Shown: positions 19,149-28,776, counted from the first letter of the stretch. The stretch is DNA of 32,251 bases from an uncultured Candidatus Saccharibacteria bacterium (GCA_903839515.1 CAIMCP010000097.1:1-32251); one strand, 5' to 3'. Notes: generated by a model not told the origin, from the letters alone. Program-made: numbers and translations.

Positions 19149-19178
19149 TTGACTATATTAGCTAAGTTAGCTAATATA
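19149..19178 (+). promoter_or_regulatory. Promoter with embedded operator palindrome for the phd/PIN toxin-antitoxin operon
   Basis: TTGACT-17-TAATAT; 12-bp arms TATATTAGCTAA / TTAGCTAATATA around one G. Confidence 0.85.
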
Positions 19179-19183
19179 TTTAC

Positions 19184-19435
19184 ATGAAAACAATATCAAT
19201 TCATGATGCAAAAACAAACCTAAGTAAATATATAGTTGCTGCAAAAAAGGGTCAAAAAGTATATATTGGAGGCTTCGGAAAAGCTGAAGTAGTACTTACA
19301 CGTATTCCAGATCAGGGTAATGGTCCCGGCGCTAAACGTAACTTTACTGTCGCAAGGGGTAAAATTACAGAAAAGCCAGACTCATTTTCCGAAAAAACCG
19401 AACACTTTGTCTCTAACCTCATGTATGAAAACTAG
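19184..19435 (+). CDS. Phd/YefM-type antitoxin
   Basis: MKTISIHDAKTNLSKYIVAAKKGQKVYIGGFGKAEVVLTRI. Confidence 0.9.
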   Translation: MKTISIHDAKTNLSKYIVAAKKGQKVYIGGFGKAEVVLTRIPDQGNGPGAKRNFTVARGKITEKPDSFSEKTEHFVSNLMYEN

Positions 19436-19441
19436 GCTTCT

Positions 19442-19834
19442 GTGAAATTGCTAATCGATACCCAGGTTTTCATTTGGCTCCTCAATAGTGATGATCGACT
19501 AGGGAGTAAGACTAGAGAAATTCTACTAAATAAATCTAATGAACTCTATCTTAGTTATTTCTCTGTTTATGAAATGATTATAAAAGCATCAATCGGTAAA
19601 TTAAATTATGATCCAAGCGTATTAGATGATCTGCAAAGCATGGGTATAGAACTTTTAGTGCCCGATAAAACAACTCTTCAAAACTACACATTATTCAATC
19701 CTGACAATAAAGACCCTTTTGATAATGCCATAATCACAATGGCAATTCATGAAAATTGTTTATTAGTAACAAGTGATTCTAGGATCTTGCAACTATCTAT
19801 TCATAATTTAAATTTATTGAACGCAAAAAAATAA
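19442..19834 (+). CDS. PIN domain toxin (VapC-like), GTG start
   Basis: LLIDTQVFIWLL...SVYEMIIKASIGKL...DPFDNAIITMAIHE...LVTSD acidic residues. Confidence 0.9.
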   Translation: MKLLIDTQVFIWLLNSDDRLGSKTREILLNKSNELYLSYFSVYEMIIKASIGKLNYDPSVLDDLQSMGIELLVPDKTTLQNYTLFNPDNKDPFDNAIITMAIHENCLLVTSDSRILQLSIHNLNLLNAKK

Positions 19835-19969
19835 TTCATCAATATCTTATTATGCAATAGAAGGCACTAGTCTTGGGTGCAATAATTCTAAATAAGATAA
19901 TTCTTATAATTTAAGATTTAAATCTGTAATCTGGCAGATATCAAGCTAATACCATATAATGTCTCTATT

Positions 19970-22411
19970 ATGAAAAGATATAACCCTAAAGAAATCGAAC
20001 CCAAATGGCAAGATTTTTGGCAAGATAAAAAAATTTATGAGGCAGATGATAAATCTAATAAGCCAAAAAAATATATACTAGAATACTTTCCGTACCCAAG
20101 TGGTGCTACTATGCACGTAGGCCATGTTCGAAATTACACTATCGGTGATTCGATTGCTAGATTCAATCGTATGAGTGGATTTAATGTACTTCATCCTATG
20201 GGCTGGGATGCTTTTGGTTTACCGGCTGAAAACTATGCGATTAAAACTGGCGTTTCACCTAGAGTTGCAATTGATGAAAATACCTCTCATTTTAAAAAGC
20301 AATTAATACAGATGGGTTTTGGATATGACTGGTCAAGAGAAATAGATTCAACTAAACCTGAATACTATAAATGGACACAGTGGTTTTTCTTGTTTTTGTT
20401 TGAAAAGGGCTTAGCTTATCAAAAACAAAGTTCTCAGTTTTATTGCCCCAAAGACCAGACAGTTTTAGCTAATGAGCAGGTTGAGAATGGGCTATGTTGG
20501 CGCTGTGGTTCCAAGGTTGAAAAAAAATCCCTAAAACAATGGTTTTTCAAAATTACAGATTATGCAGATAGATTAGTAAAAGATCTTGATGACGTTAATT
20601 GGAGTGAATCAATTAAATCCATGCAGCGTAATTGGATAGGTAGAAGCGTAGGCTCTGAAGTAGATTTCTCGATCGACGGATCCGAGGATAAAATCAGGGT
20701 CTATACAACTAGAATAGATACTATTTATGGAACTACTTTTTTAGTTGTTGCGCCTGAGCATCCAATTCTAGGAAATATTGTATCTAATGATCAGAAAGTT
20801 GCAGTTGATGAATATGTAAAGCAGTCCCAAATTAAATCTGAGATCGATAGACAAGAAACCAACAGAGAAAAAACTGGCGTCTTTAGCGGAAGCTACGTAG
20901 TTAATCCTTTAACTAAGGCTAAGATTCCTATATGGATTGCCGATTACGTCCTTTACGGTTATGGAACTGGAGCAATAATGGCCGTTCCAGCACATGACGA
21001 AAGAGACTTAGAGTTTGCGAAGAAATTCAACATAGATGTTATTCAGGTAATTAAGCCTTCTGGAGATAATAAAGAAGAAATATTTACAGGTGAGGGTACA
21101 TTAATAAACTCAGATAAATACAATGATTTAAGTAGTAGTGACGCTAGAGAAAAAATCACATTAGATCTGGCGCAGAATGGTTCAGCTGAGGAAAAGGTCA
21201 ATTATAAGCTAAGAGATTGGTTAATTTCTAGGCAAAGATACTGGGGGGCTCCGATTCCAATCATTCATTGCCCAACTGACGGAATCGTTCCGGTTCCTAA
21301 GGATCATTTGCCGGTACTACTTCCTGAATTAGATAAATTCGTTCCTGGGGTTGATGGCAAGAGCCCACTTGCTAGTATCGATAGCTTTGTAAACACAACA
21401 TGCCCTAAGTGTGGCGGTTCAGCAAAAAGAGAAACAGACACAATGGATGGTTTTGCTTGTAGTAGCTGGTATTTCTTGAGATTTGCTGACCCCCATAATG
21501 ATAGTGAGGCATTTTCTAGATCTTTGGCAGATTACTGGCTTCCGGTTGACGACTATATTGGTGGAGCTGAACACGCTGTTATGCACTTATTGTATGCCAG
21601 GTTTTGGACTAAGGTGATGTTTGATGATGGTCTCATTAATTTCACTGAGCCTTTTACTACTCTTCGTAACCAAGGCATGATATTGGCTCATGATGGCCAA
21701 AAAATGAGTAAAAGTAAAAATAACACCGTGAACCCAGATGAGCTTATAAGTCAGGGTTATGGCGCTGATTCAATTCGCTTAATGGAACTATTTATAGGTC
21801 CTTGGAATCAAAGCGCTAATTGGAGTACCGAAGGTTTAAGTGGAACTTTCAGGTTTCTTCAAAGAGTCTGGAATGTAACCCAGGAGTACGTTAATAGTGC
21901 TTCAGCTCATGAGGGTGAAGAGTCTGGTGACTTGCTTAAACTGACTCACGAGACAATCAAAAAAGTAACAGCTAATGCTAGTAATCTAGATTTCAATACA
22001 TCAATTTCTGCATTAATGGAAATGGTTAATGAACTTTACAAACTAAAGATTGTTGACGAAATGGATTCAAAGAGCTGGAATGTAGCCATCCCTAGTCTTC
22101 TTAAGCTACTAGCTCCATTCGCACCTCACATAACCGAGGAGCTTTGGCATGATTTAGGCAACCATGACTCTATTCACATATCTTCCTGGCCTGAATACGA
22201 TGAGAAATATCTTGTTTCTGATTCAATGGAAATTGTGGTCCAAGTTAATGGCAAAGTAAGAGCTAAACTAACCTTGCCAACTAGCTATGATGAGAATAAG
22301 ATTTTTGATGAAGTATTATCTAACGAGAGAGTCTCTGCCTTAATTAAGGATCAGGAATTAATCAAAAAGATCTATATCCCCGGAAAACTTGTTAGTCTAG
22401 TAGTCAAATAA
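19970..22411 (+). CDS. leuS: Leucyl-tRNA synthetase
   Basis: HVGHVRNYTIGD (HIGH-like), KMSKSKNN, editing domain. Confidence 0.97.
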   Translation: MKRYNPKEIEPKWQDFWQDKKIYEADDKSNKPKKYILEYFPYPSGATMHVGHVRNYTIGDSIARFNRMSGFNVLHPMGWDAFGLPAENYAIKTGVSPRVAIDENTSHFKKQLIQMGFGYDWSREIDSTKPEYYKWTQWFFLFLFEKGLAYQKQSSQFYCPKDQTVLANEQVENGLCWRCGSKVEKKSLKQWFFKITDYADRLVKDLDDVNWSESIKSMQRNWIGRSVGSEVDFSIDGSEDKIRVYTTRIDTIYGTTFLVVAPEHPILGNIVSNDQKVAVDEYVKQSQIKSEIDRQETNREKTGVFSGSYVVNPLTKAKIPIWIADYVLYGYGTGAIMAVPAHDERDLEFAKKFNIDVIQVIKPSGDNKEEIFTGEGTLINSDKYNDLSSSDAREKITLDLAQNGSAEEKVNYKLRDWLISRQRYWGAPIPIIHCPTDGIVPVPKDHLPVLLPELDKFVPGVDGKSPLASIDSFVNTTCPKCGGSAKRETDTMDGFACSSWYFLRFADPHNDSEAFSRSLADYWLPVDDYIGGAEHAVMHLLYARFWTKVMFDDGLINFTEPFTTLRNQGMILAHDGQKMSKSKNNTVNPDELISQGYGADSIRLMELFIGPWNQSANWSTEGLSGTFRFLQRVWNVTQEYVNSASAHEGEESGDLLKLTHETIKKVTANASNLDFNTSISALMEMVNELYKLKIVDEMDSKSWNVAIPSLLKLLAPFAPHITEELWHDLGNHDSIHISSWPEYDEKYLVSDSMEIVVQVNGKVRAKLTLPTSYDENKIFDEVLSNERVSALIKDQELIKKIYIPGKLVSLVVK

Positions 22412-22493
22412 TATTTATCCCCCTTGAGTTTTTAGCTCAGTTTTGCTATAATATAGTTATAGTTCAGTTTAAATATAAGGAGAACCTAAAGAT

Positions 22494-22637
22494 ATGGGTA
22501 AACCTAAGAAGCGAACCAGTCCTCGTAAAACTGGTACTAGAAGAAGCCATTTGGCACTAAAATTAGCTCGAGCAGTCAATGCTAAGAGCCCTATAAAAGC
22601 ACGTACAACAGTTCGTGAATCTGGCAAAAAAGCCTAA
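22494..22637 (+). CDS. rpmF: 50S ribosomal protein L32 (absent from supplied ORF list)
   Basis: MGKPKKRTSPRKTGTRRSHLALKLARAVNAKSPIKARTTVRESGKKA*; SD AAGGAGA; TTTGCTATAAT promoter. Confidence 0.88.
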   Translation: MGKPKKRTSPRKTGTRRSHLALKLARAVNAKSPIKARTTVRESGKKA

Positions 22638-22673
22638 AGCACCTTAAATAAATCTAAACAAGAGTAGAATATC

Positions 22674-23159
22674 ATGGCATCTAATCGTCACCTCGGTCGT
22701 ATCATTGTTTTGCAAACTCTATATGAGCAAGACTTCAGAAAAGCATCTGACGATTCAAGCTTTGATTTAGATGAAGTCTTAAATCGAAATATTGATCGTT
22801 ATCATAAGATGGTTGATGACCAGGACTTTATTAAGCGCCTCGTAAAAGGTGTTAACTCTAAAGAACAAGAGCTAAATGAAACTCTTGGTCCAATAGCACC
22901 TGACTGGCCAATTGACCAGATTGCCAGAATGGATAGGATTGTTCTACATATTGGAATTTATGAACTTATGTATGAGCATGACACACCCCCGAAGGTTATC
23001 ATTAACGAAGCTGTAGAGCTTGCTAAATCTTTCGGTGGAGACAACTCATCCAAGTTCATAAACGGCGTTCTTGGAACAGTTCTTCGAAAGATTGAGGAAG
23101 AGAAGCCAGTAACTAAAAAAGAAGTTAAGGCTAAACCTCAACCTCAACCAAAAAAATAA
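22674..23159 (+). CDS. nusB: Transcription antitermination factor NusB
   Basis: [18 protein letters not shown]...[25 protein letters not shown]. Confidence 0.95.
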   Translation: MASNRHLGRIIVLQTLYEQDFRKASDDSSFDLDEVLNRNIDRYHKMVDDQDFIKRLVKGVNSKEQELNETLGPIAPDWPIDQIARMDRIVLHIGIYELMYEHDTPPKVIINEAVELAKSFGGDNSSKFINGVLGTVLRKIEEEKPVTKKEVKAKPQPQPKK

Positions 23160-23196
23160 CTAATATTAATTAACTAAACTTATCAGGTAATCGAAA

Positions 23197-23691
23197 ATGA
23201 ATAAACCAGGTCCTTTCAAAGGAATTAAAAAATTTGTACACCATTCTAATGCCACTATAAAAGAAGTGGTCCATGAAACTACTGCTGGTGGAATAGTCTA
23301 TAGATTGGATAAAGACGGCAAGATTGAAATCTTGCTTATTCAGGATGCCAAAAATAGATGGACGATTCCTAAAGGTCACGTTGAACCCGGAGAAGAGCCA
23401 CGTCAAACAGCTGAGCGAGAAATTCAAGAAGAGACAGGGTTGCAGAAAATGGATGTACTTAGTTGGCTTGGCAAAGTTAACTTTAGATACAGGCGAGTTT
23501 CAACACTCGTTCTTATGACTATGCACATTTATTTAGTCCATGCCAAGGGTGATACTAATGAATTGAAGCCTGAAGAATGGTTGAATGGAATAAAGTGGTT
23601 TCAAGTTAACGATGCAATTGATAAAATGGAATACGAAGACATAAGTAAACTGATGTTATTAGGATTAAAGAAAATACGTGAATCAAGATAA
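23197..23691 (+). CDS. Nudix hydrolase
   Basis: GHVEPGEEPRQTAEREIQEETGL is an intact Nudix box. Confidence 0.95.
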   Translation: MNKPGPFKGIKKFVHHSNATIKEVVHETTAGGIVYRLDKDGKIEILLIQDAKNRWTIPKGHVEPGEEPRQTAEREIQEETGLQKMDVLSWLGKVNFRYRRVSTLVLMTMHIYLVHAKGDTNELKPEEWLNGIKWFQVNDAIDKMEYEDISKLMLLGLKKIRESR

Positions 23692-24391
23692 TCTAACTTA
23701 CCAAAAATTTGCGACAGAAGTGCTAGGCGTTACTTTCGTTGATTTGGATCTATTAATAACTGCCTTTACTCATAGATCTTATTTAAATGAACATAAGAAA
23801 ACCGTAAAGCAGCACAACGAAAGACTAGAGTTTCTTGGTGATGCTGTTCTGGAACTTGTGACCACTGAGTATCTTTTTAACAACTATACTGAACAAGAAG
23901 GCATTCTAACTAACTGGAGAAGCTCACTTGTTCGTACTGAGAGCATATCGGCTGCTTCTGCGCGACTTAACTTCGAATCCATGCTAAGACTAAGCAAAGG
24001 AGAGAAACGTGGCACAGACAGAGCTAGAGCTCAAATACTGGCCAATACTTATGAGGCAGTCATTGGTGCTATATATTTAGATCAAGGTTATGAAGCTTCT
24101 AGGCAGTTTATCGCTAAGAGTCTACTAGTGACATTTGATGAGATATTGGAAACAGGTTCGTGGATGGACTCTAAATCTCATCTTCAGGAACTGGTTCAGA
24201 GTCGAGAAGGTCAAACTCCAAGCTACCGAGTTTTATCTGAAGAAGGCCCAGATCATGACAAAATATTTACCATTGGAGCATTCGTAAACGGCAAGTTACT
24301 AGGTGAGGGAAAGGGCGCCAGTAAACAGATAGCCCAACAACAAGCTGCAGATATGGCGCTCAAGAAGTTGAATGAAACTAAAACTGATTGA
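23678..24391 (+). CDS. rnc: Ribonuclease III
   Basis: NERLEFLGDAVLEL signature and C-terminal dsRBD. Confidence 0.96.
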   Translation: MNQDNLTYQKFATEVLGVTFVDLDLLITAFTHRSYLNEHKKTVKQHNERLEFLGDAVLELVTTEYLFNNYTEQEGILTNWRSSLVRTESISAASARLNFESMLRLSKGEKRGTDRARAQILANTYEAVIGAIYLDQGYEASRQFIAKSLLVTFDEILETGSWMDSKSHLQELVQSREGQTPSYRVLSEEGPDHDKIFTIGAFVNGKLLGEGKGASKQIAQQQAADMALKKLNETKTD

Positions 24392-24416
24392 CATTTTGCC
24401 TTTATATCTGTAAAAT
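24388..24416 (+). promoter_or_regulatory. Promoter upstream of rpsP, overlapping the rnc stop codon
   Basis: TTGACA-17 nt-TAAAAT. Confidence 0.75.
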
Positions 24417-24466
24417 AACTTAAATTGTACGAGTGAAATAATTAAAGGAAGAATTAAGCAAGATTT

Positions 24467-24940
24467 ATGCTAACTATTAGATTACAAAGAACTGGACGAA
24501 AAGCACACGCGATGTTTCGTGTTGTTGTTCAGGACTCAAGAAGAACACCTACCAGTGGTAAAATTGTTGCTCATATTGGCAATTACGACCCACACAATAA
24601 GACATCAAACTTAAATGTTGAAAAGGCTAAGTTTTATCTAGAACACGGTTCACAACCTTCTCCAAGAGTTGCTAGCTTATTCAGACACAACAAGATTGAT
24701 CTTCCTAAATGGGTTGCAGAACCTACCAAGAGAACAGCATCTGTAAAGAACACTGAAAAACTACGCAAGAACCAAGTAAAAGAAGAGGCTCCTGTAGAAG
24801 AAGTTAAGGCTGAAGAAGCAATAACCGAAGCAACTGAAGAGATTGTTACAGAAGAAGCAGAGAAGATAGTTGAAGAAGCCGGTGTTGAAGCTGTAGAAGA
24901 AGCAGAAACTAAAACCGAAGAAAAATCTAAAGAATCTTAA
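24467..24940 (+). CDS. rpsP: 30S ribosomal protein S16 with Glu-rich C-terminal extension
   Basis: MLTIRLQRTGRKAHAMFRVVVQDSRR...; ~65 aa acidic tail. Confidence 0.95.
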   Translation: MLTIRLQRTGRKAHAMFRVVVQDSRRTPTSGKIVAHIGNYDPHNKTSNLNVEKAKFYLEHGSQPSPRVASLFRHNKIDLPKWVAEPTKRTASVKNTEKLRKNQVKEEAPVEEVKAEEAITEATEEIVTEEAEKIVEEAGVEAVEEAETKTEEKSKES

Positions 24941-25478
24941 AACTAATAGCTAGTCCTACTCCTATTATTATCAGTCCACTTATTACTTCGCTATACTCTT
25001 CGACTTTGTGACTAAGACGAGTTCCTAGCTCCATTCCAATTAATGATAGGCTTAAACTAATTATTGAAATTACAATTATTGCTTCAGTAATTGGTATTTT
25101 TTGAGATCCTAAGCTAAAACCAACTATTAGATTATCTATGCTTAGAGACATTGCCGTTATGAACTGCTGAGTTAATTTGCTACGAGACTTATTTTTAGAT
25201 ATTGCATTTTTTTTCTGGGAATTGAATATGATATATATTCCAGTCCCAATAAGAAGCAGGCCACCAATCCAGTTCGTATATGTTCCCAAGTAGACTGATA
25301 GCCTATTTCCCAGCAGTAGTCCAGTAATAGTCATAGCAGTTTCGAATATTCCAATAGTTAGAGCAATTCTAATTCTGCTTGTGGCTTTTACTCCTCCAAG
25401 ACCAATTGCTGCTGATACCGCAAAGTTATCTATACCGGTAGATAGGGCTAGTAAGATAATAGCTAATAATTTATCCAT
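24927..25478 (-). CDS. MntP/YebN-like putative manganese efflux pump
   Basis: Six TM segments with two ALSTGIDNFAVS / MSLSIDNLIVG repeats. Confidence 0.8.
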   Translation of the reverse strand: MDKLLAIILLALSTGIDNFAVSAAIGLGGVKATSRIRIALTIGIFETAMTITGLLLGNRLSVYLGTYTNWIGGLLLIGTGIYIIFNSQKKNAISKNKSRSKLTQQFITAMSLSIDNLIVGFSLGSQKIPITEAIIVISIISLSLSLIGMELGTRLSHKVEEYSEVISGLIIIGVGLAISFKIL

Positions 25479-25592
25479 TAAAATAATGCTAACATAAAAG
25501 TTGCAGGGTAATCAAAAGGATATAATCACCTAACAAATATTTGAAAATAGGGTATAATATGATTATTCATTAATAAATAGGAGCATAGACAA

Positions 25593-26096
25593 ATGAGTAG
25601 CATTGACCAGGAATTTGTAGAATTTATAGCCAAGTCTTTAGTAACTAAGCCAGATGCAGTATCAATTGAACGAAGAATCGACGAAAGAGGCGTTCTTTTA
25701 GAGCTTACAGTTGATCCTGAAGATCTTGGAAGAGTTATTGGAAAGCACGGAGCAACAGCTCAAAGCCTAAGAACTCTACTTAGAGCTCTAGGAACTAAGA
25801 ACGATGCCCGCTACAACCTAAAGATTGTAGATAGTGATCGACCAGAGGGTGAACGATCTGCTCCAGCCCCAAGAAGAGAAGAAACCCCACGGGAGGAATC
25901 AGCACCAGCTCCAGAAGAAATAGAGACACCTTCTGAGGAAGCTCCAAAAGAAGATATTATGGCTAAAGAAGCTGATCTTGATGAAGTTTGGGGCAAAGAA
26001 GAAACTCCTGCCGAAAAAGAAGAATCAGACGAGCATGATGACATGGTTAGTAAGACCCGCAAGGAACTTGCCGAACTAGACGATCTTGATGTATAA
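25593..26096 (+). CDS. KH domain RNA-binding protein (KhpA-like) with acidic tail
   Basis: VDPEDLGRVIGKHGATAQSLRTLLRALG KH motif; ~85 aa Glu-rich tail. Confidence 0.85.
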   Translation: MSSIDQEFVEFIAKSLVTKPDAVSIERRIDERGVLLELTVDPEDLGRVIGKHGATAQSLRTLLRALGTKNDARYNLKIVDSDRPEGERSAPAPRREETPREESAPAPEEIETPSEEAPKEDIMAKEADLDEVWGKEETPAEKEESDEHDDMVSKTRKELAELDDLDV

Positions 26097-26128
26097 TAAA
26101 AGAGTCTATAAGGCGCTTTAACAAAAAT

Positions 26129-26170
26129 AGCTCTTGCGAGCCACAACCAAAAAATTAAGTTGTGGGAGCT
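26129..26170 (+). promoter_or_regulatory. Bulged stem-loop between the KH gene and trmD
   Basis: AGCTC-ttgcgag-CCACAAC-loop-GTTGTGG-GAGCT: 7-bp inner and 5-bp outer helices. Confidence 0.6.
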
Positions 26171-26184
26171 TTATGTGACAAACG

Positions 26185-26215
26185 GAACCTCCCTAAAAAG
26201 AGGTTCTTTTTGTTT
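26185..26215 (+). terminator. Intrinsic terminator
   Basis: GAACCTC-cctaaaaa-GAGGTTC-TTTTTGTTT. Confidence 0.85.
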
Positions 26216-26229
26216 AGCATGGATAGACT

Positions 26230-26880
26230 ATGAAGATACAAGTAATTACACTATTCCCAAATATGATCAATGAAACGCTAAATTCTAGCATGATGTTCAA
26301 GGCGTCCAAAAATGAGATTGTTGAATTTAAAGTCATTGATCTTAGGCAATTTGGACTTGGACCTAGAAAACAAGTTGATGATACTCCATATGGTGGTGGT
26401 GACGGCATGCTTATGCGCGTTGAACCAATTCATGAAGCTGTCATGGAAGCTAAAAAGTATGCTCCAAATTCTAAGGTCGTTATCATGACACCGGCTGGCA
26501 AGACTTTGGCCCAGCCTATGGTTAGGGATATGGCGGCCGAAGCCTTAGACCTAATAATTATCTGTGCTCACTATGAAGGCTACGATGAGCGAGTTCTATC
26601 TTTTGTTGATACTCAAATATCTCTAGGTGAATACATATTAACAGGAGGTGAGCTTCCAGCACTTGTCTTAATAGATAGTATTGTTAGATTACTTCCTGGA
26701 GTATTGGGTGGTGAAAAAAGCGCTGAAATTGAGAGTTTTAGTGAAGAAGGGGTGATTGAATATCCTCAATATACTAAGCCAAGAGAATATAATGGTATGA
26801 ATGTGCCAGAGGTACTATTAAATGGTCACCATGCAGAAATACTTAAGTGGCAAAAAGATAATTACAAAAAAGCTGTATAA
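26230..26880 (+). CDS. trmD: tRNA (guanine-N1)-methyltransferase
   Basis: YGGGDGMLM, CAHYEGYDERV, LGEYILTGGELPALVL. Confidence 0.96.
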   Translation: MKIQVITLFPNMINETLNSSMMFKASKNEIVEFKVIDLRQFGLGPRKQVDDTPYGGGDGMLMRVEPIHEAVMEAKKYAPNSKVVIMTPAGKTLAQPMVRDMAAEALDLIIICAHYEGYDERVLSFVDTQISLGEYILTGGELPALVLIDSIVRLLPGVLGGEKSAEIESFSEEGVIEYPQYTKPREYNGMNVPEVLLNGHHAEILKWQKDNYKKAV

Positions 26881-26910
26881 TTAGATTAGTAGAAATTTAA
26901 GGAGGGTATT

Positions 26911-27291
26911 ATGTTTAAATTAATTAAGACGGCCTATGCTCATTGTGATCTGCCTTGTGGAGTTTATGATCCAATTCAGGCAAGAATTGAAGCCCAGTCA
27001 GTTCTAAATATACAAAAAAAATATGCAGATCTTCACGATGAGGATAAAATTAGAGCTGTATTTATAAAAGAAGAAAGAGCTAATCTTGCAAAGGAGCATC
27101 TTTGGATTTTATGGACAGACTATTTCAAGCCTGAACATTTAGAAAAACATCCCAATCTTCATGATCTTTTCTGGCAAGCAACAAAACAAGCTGGCAATGT
27201 TAAAAAGTCAGTTGATCCCGCAACCGGAGAAAAGCTACTCTCAATGATTGATGAGATAACTGAAATATTTAAGGAAACTAAAAAAGCTTAA
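26911..27291 (+). CDS. sodN: Nickel-containing superoxide dismutase
   Basis: HCDLPCGVYDPIQARIEAQSV nickel hook after a 10-aa propeptide MFKLIKTAYA. Confidence 0.95.
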   Translation: MFKLIKTAYAHCDLPCGVYDPIQARIEAQSVLNIQKKYADLHDEDKIRAVFIKEERANLAKEHLWILWTDYFKPEHLEKHPNLHDLFWQATKQAGNVKKSVDPATGEKLLSMIDEITEIFKETKKA

Positions 27292-27293
27292 AA

Positions 27294-27584
27294 GTGATAT
27301 TAATCCGAAGAATATCTGGCCATTCAATGATGCCAACATTAAAAACTGGCAAGATAATCGTTGCTTTTAAATCCGGACAATATTTTAAAGATGATATTGT
27401 TTTGTTTTCTCATGATGGTCTAGATAAGATTAAACGAATATCGAATGTTTCTAGCGATAATTTATATGTGCTCGGGGATAATATGGATCACAGCAGCGAT
27501 TCAAGAGTCTTCGGAAGTATTAATAAGTCAGATATAAAGGGCAAGGTTATTTGGCCATTAAATAAGATAAAGGAGTATAGATGA
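27294..27584 (+). CDS. Ni-SOD maturation peptidase (S24/S26 signal peptidase-like)
   Basis: SGHSMMPTLKTG Ser motif, KIKRI Lys, GDNMDHSSDSRVFG; directly downstream of sodN. Confidence 0.88.
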   Translation: MILIRRISGHSMMPTLKTGKIIVAFKSGQYFKDDIVLFSHDGLDKIKRISNVSSDNLYVLGDNMDHSSDSRVFGSINKSDIKGKVIWPLNKIKEYR

Positions 27585-28306
27585 AAGTATTTCAGCCACT
27601 TAAGCCAAGTATTGTTTTGGGAATTGCAGCTCATCCAGATGATCTAGAATTCTCAATTGCTGGAAGTATAGCTAAATGGACTAGTCAGGGGGCTAAGGCC
27701 TACTATCTAATTCTTACAGATGGTAGCAAAGGTACGGAAGATCGCAGTGCAAAACCAGAAGATTTAACTAGGGTTCGTCGCCAGGAACAAAGAGATGCCG
27801 GAAAAATAATTGGTTTGAGTGATGTTTTTTTTGAAGATTTTGAAGACGGAACACTTGAGAATAGTTTAGCTGTCAAAAAAGCTATCTGTAGAATCATTAG
27901 GAAGGTTAAGCCCGATACCGTTCTTTGTATGGATCCGACTTTTATATATTCAGCAGAGCGAGGCATGATCAATCATACTGATCACAGGGCTGGTGCGATG
28001 GCGACCATAGATGCTGTTTATCCTCTTGCCCGTGATCATTTAAGTTTTCCTGAACTATTAATTGATGAAAAACTTGAACCCCATAAAGTAAATACACTAC
28101 TAATGACAAATTTTGAGAATCATAATTATGGCGAAGATGTTACAGACTTTGTAGATATTAAGCTCAAGGCTCTTGCAGCCCATGCAAGCCAAATTCCAGA
28201 CATTGTTGGTAGAAGTGACATGTTACGTGGTTGGATGTCTAATATGGGCTCTAAATACGGTGTTAAGTACGCTGAGGCATTCGTTAGACTAGATATGAGC
28301 CTATAA
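27581..28306 (+). CDS. PIG-L/LmbE family deacetylase
   Basis: IAAHPDDLEFSIAGSIA, NHTDHRAGAMATIDAVYPLAR. Confidence 0.9.
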   Translation: MKVFQPLKPSIVLGIAAHPDDLEFSIAGSIAKWTSQGAKAYYLILTDGSKGTEDRSAKPEDLTRVRRQEQRDAGKIIGLSDVFFEDFEDGTLENSLAVKKAICRIIRKVKPDTVLCMDPTFIYSAERGMINHTDHRAGAMATIDAVYPLARDHLSFPELLIDEKLEPHKVNTLLMTNFENHNYGEDVTDFVDIKLKALAAHASQIPDIVGRSDMLRGWMSNMGSKYGVKYAEAFVRLDMSL

Positions 28307-28308
28307 AA

Positions 28309-28713
28309 TTATCTTTTTAGTTTAGGAAACTCTGTCTCCATTAGAAATTCTTCCGTAAAGTCTTCTAATCTCATTCTCTTTTCTAAGTTATCTCCAAATG
28401 CTTTTAGAATCTTAGCTCTTCCTTCTCCAATTTTGTTTGCACTAGCTAGGTCTTCGAATGAAACTTGTCTTAACAGTCCTATAGTTGGAATCCTGAGTGA
28501 ATTTCTAGCTATTCCAAGCGAAGCTCTTGTTATGCTTCTTTCATTTTTATCTAGAGTTTTTGCAAATTCCATCCAGTTACTTGTGAGGCCATCAATTTCT
28601 GAACCTGGCCTTATTAGACTCCTTCCAACTGACATAATCCTGGTCTGGTCATGAACTTCTAAAGAATTCTGATTTATCTTTTCTGATACCTGTTGGGATA
28701 GCTTTTCTGACAT
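28309..28713 (-). CDS. Hypothetical protein with possible helix-hairpin-helix segment
   Basis: ORF with AGGAG SD; LASANKIGEGRAKILKAFG. Confidence 0.65.
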   Translation of the reverse strand: MSEKLSQQVSEKINQNSLEVHDQTRIMSVGRSLIRPGSEIDGLTSNWMEFAKTLDKNERSITRASLGIARNSLRIPTIGLLRQVSFEDLASANKIGEGRAKILKAFGDNLEKRMRLEDFTEEFLMETEFPKLKR

Positions 28714-28776
28714 TTTATGCAGCTCCTATGTAAATATTATAACAAAGTACTTGCGTTAATTTGCTATAATATATAG

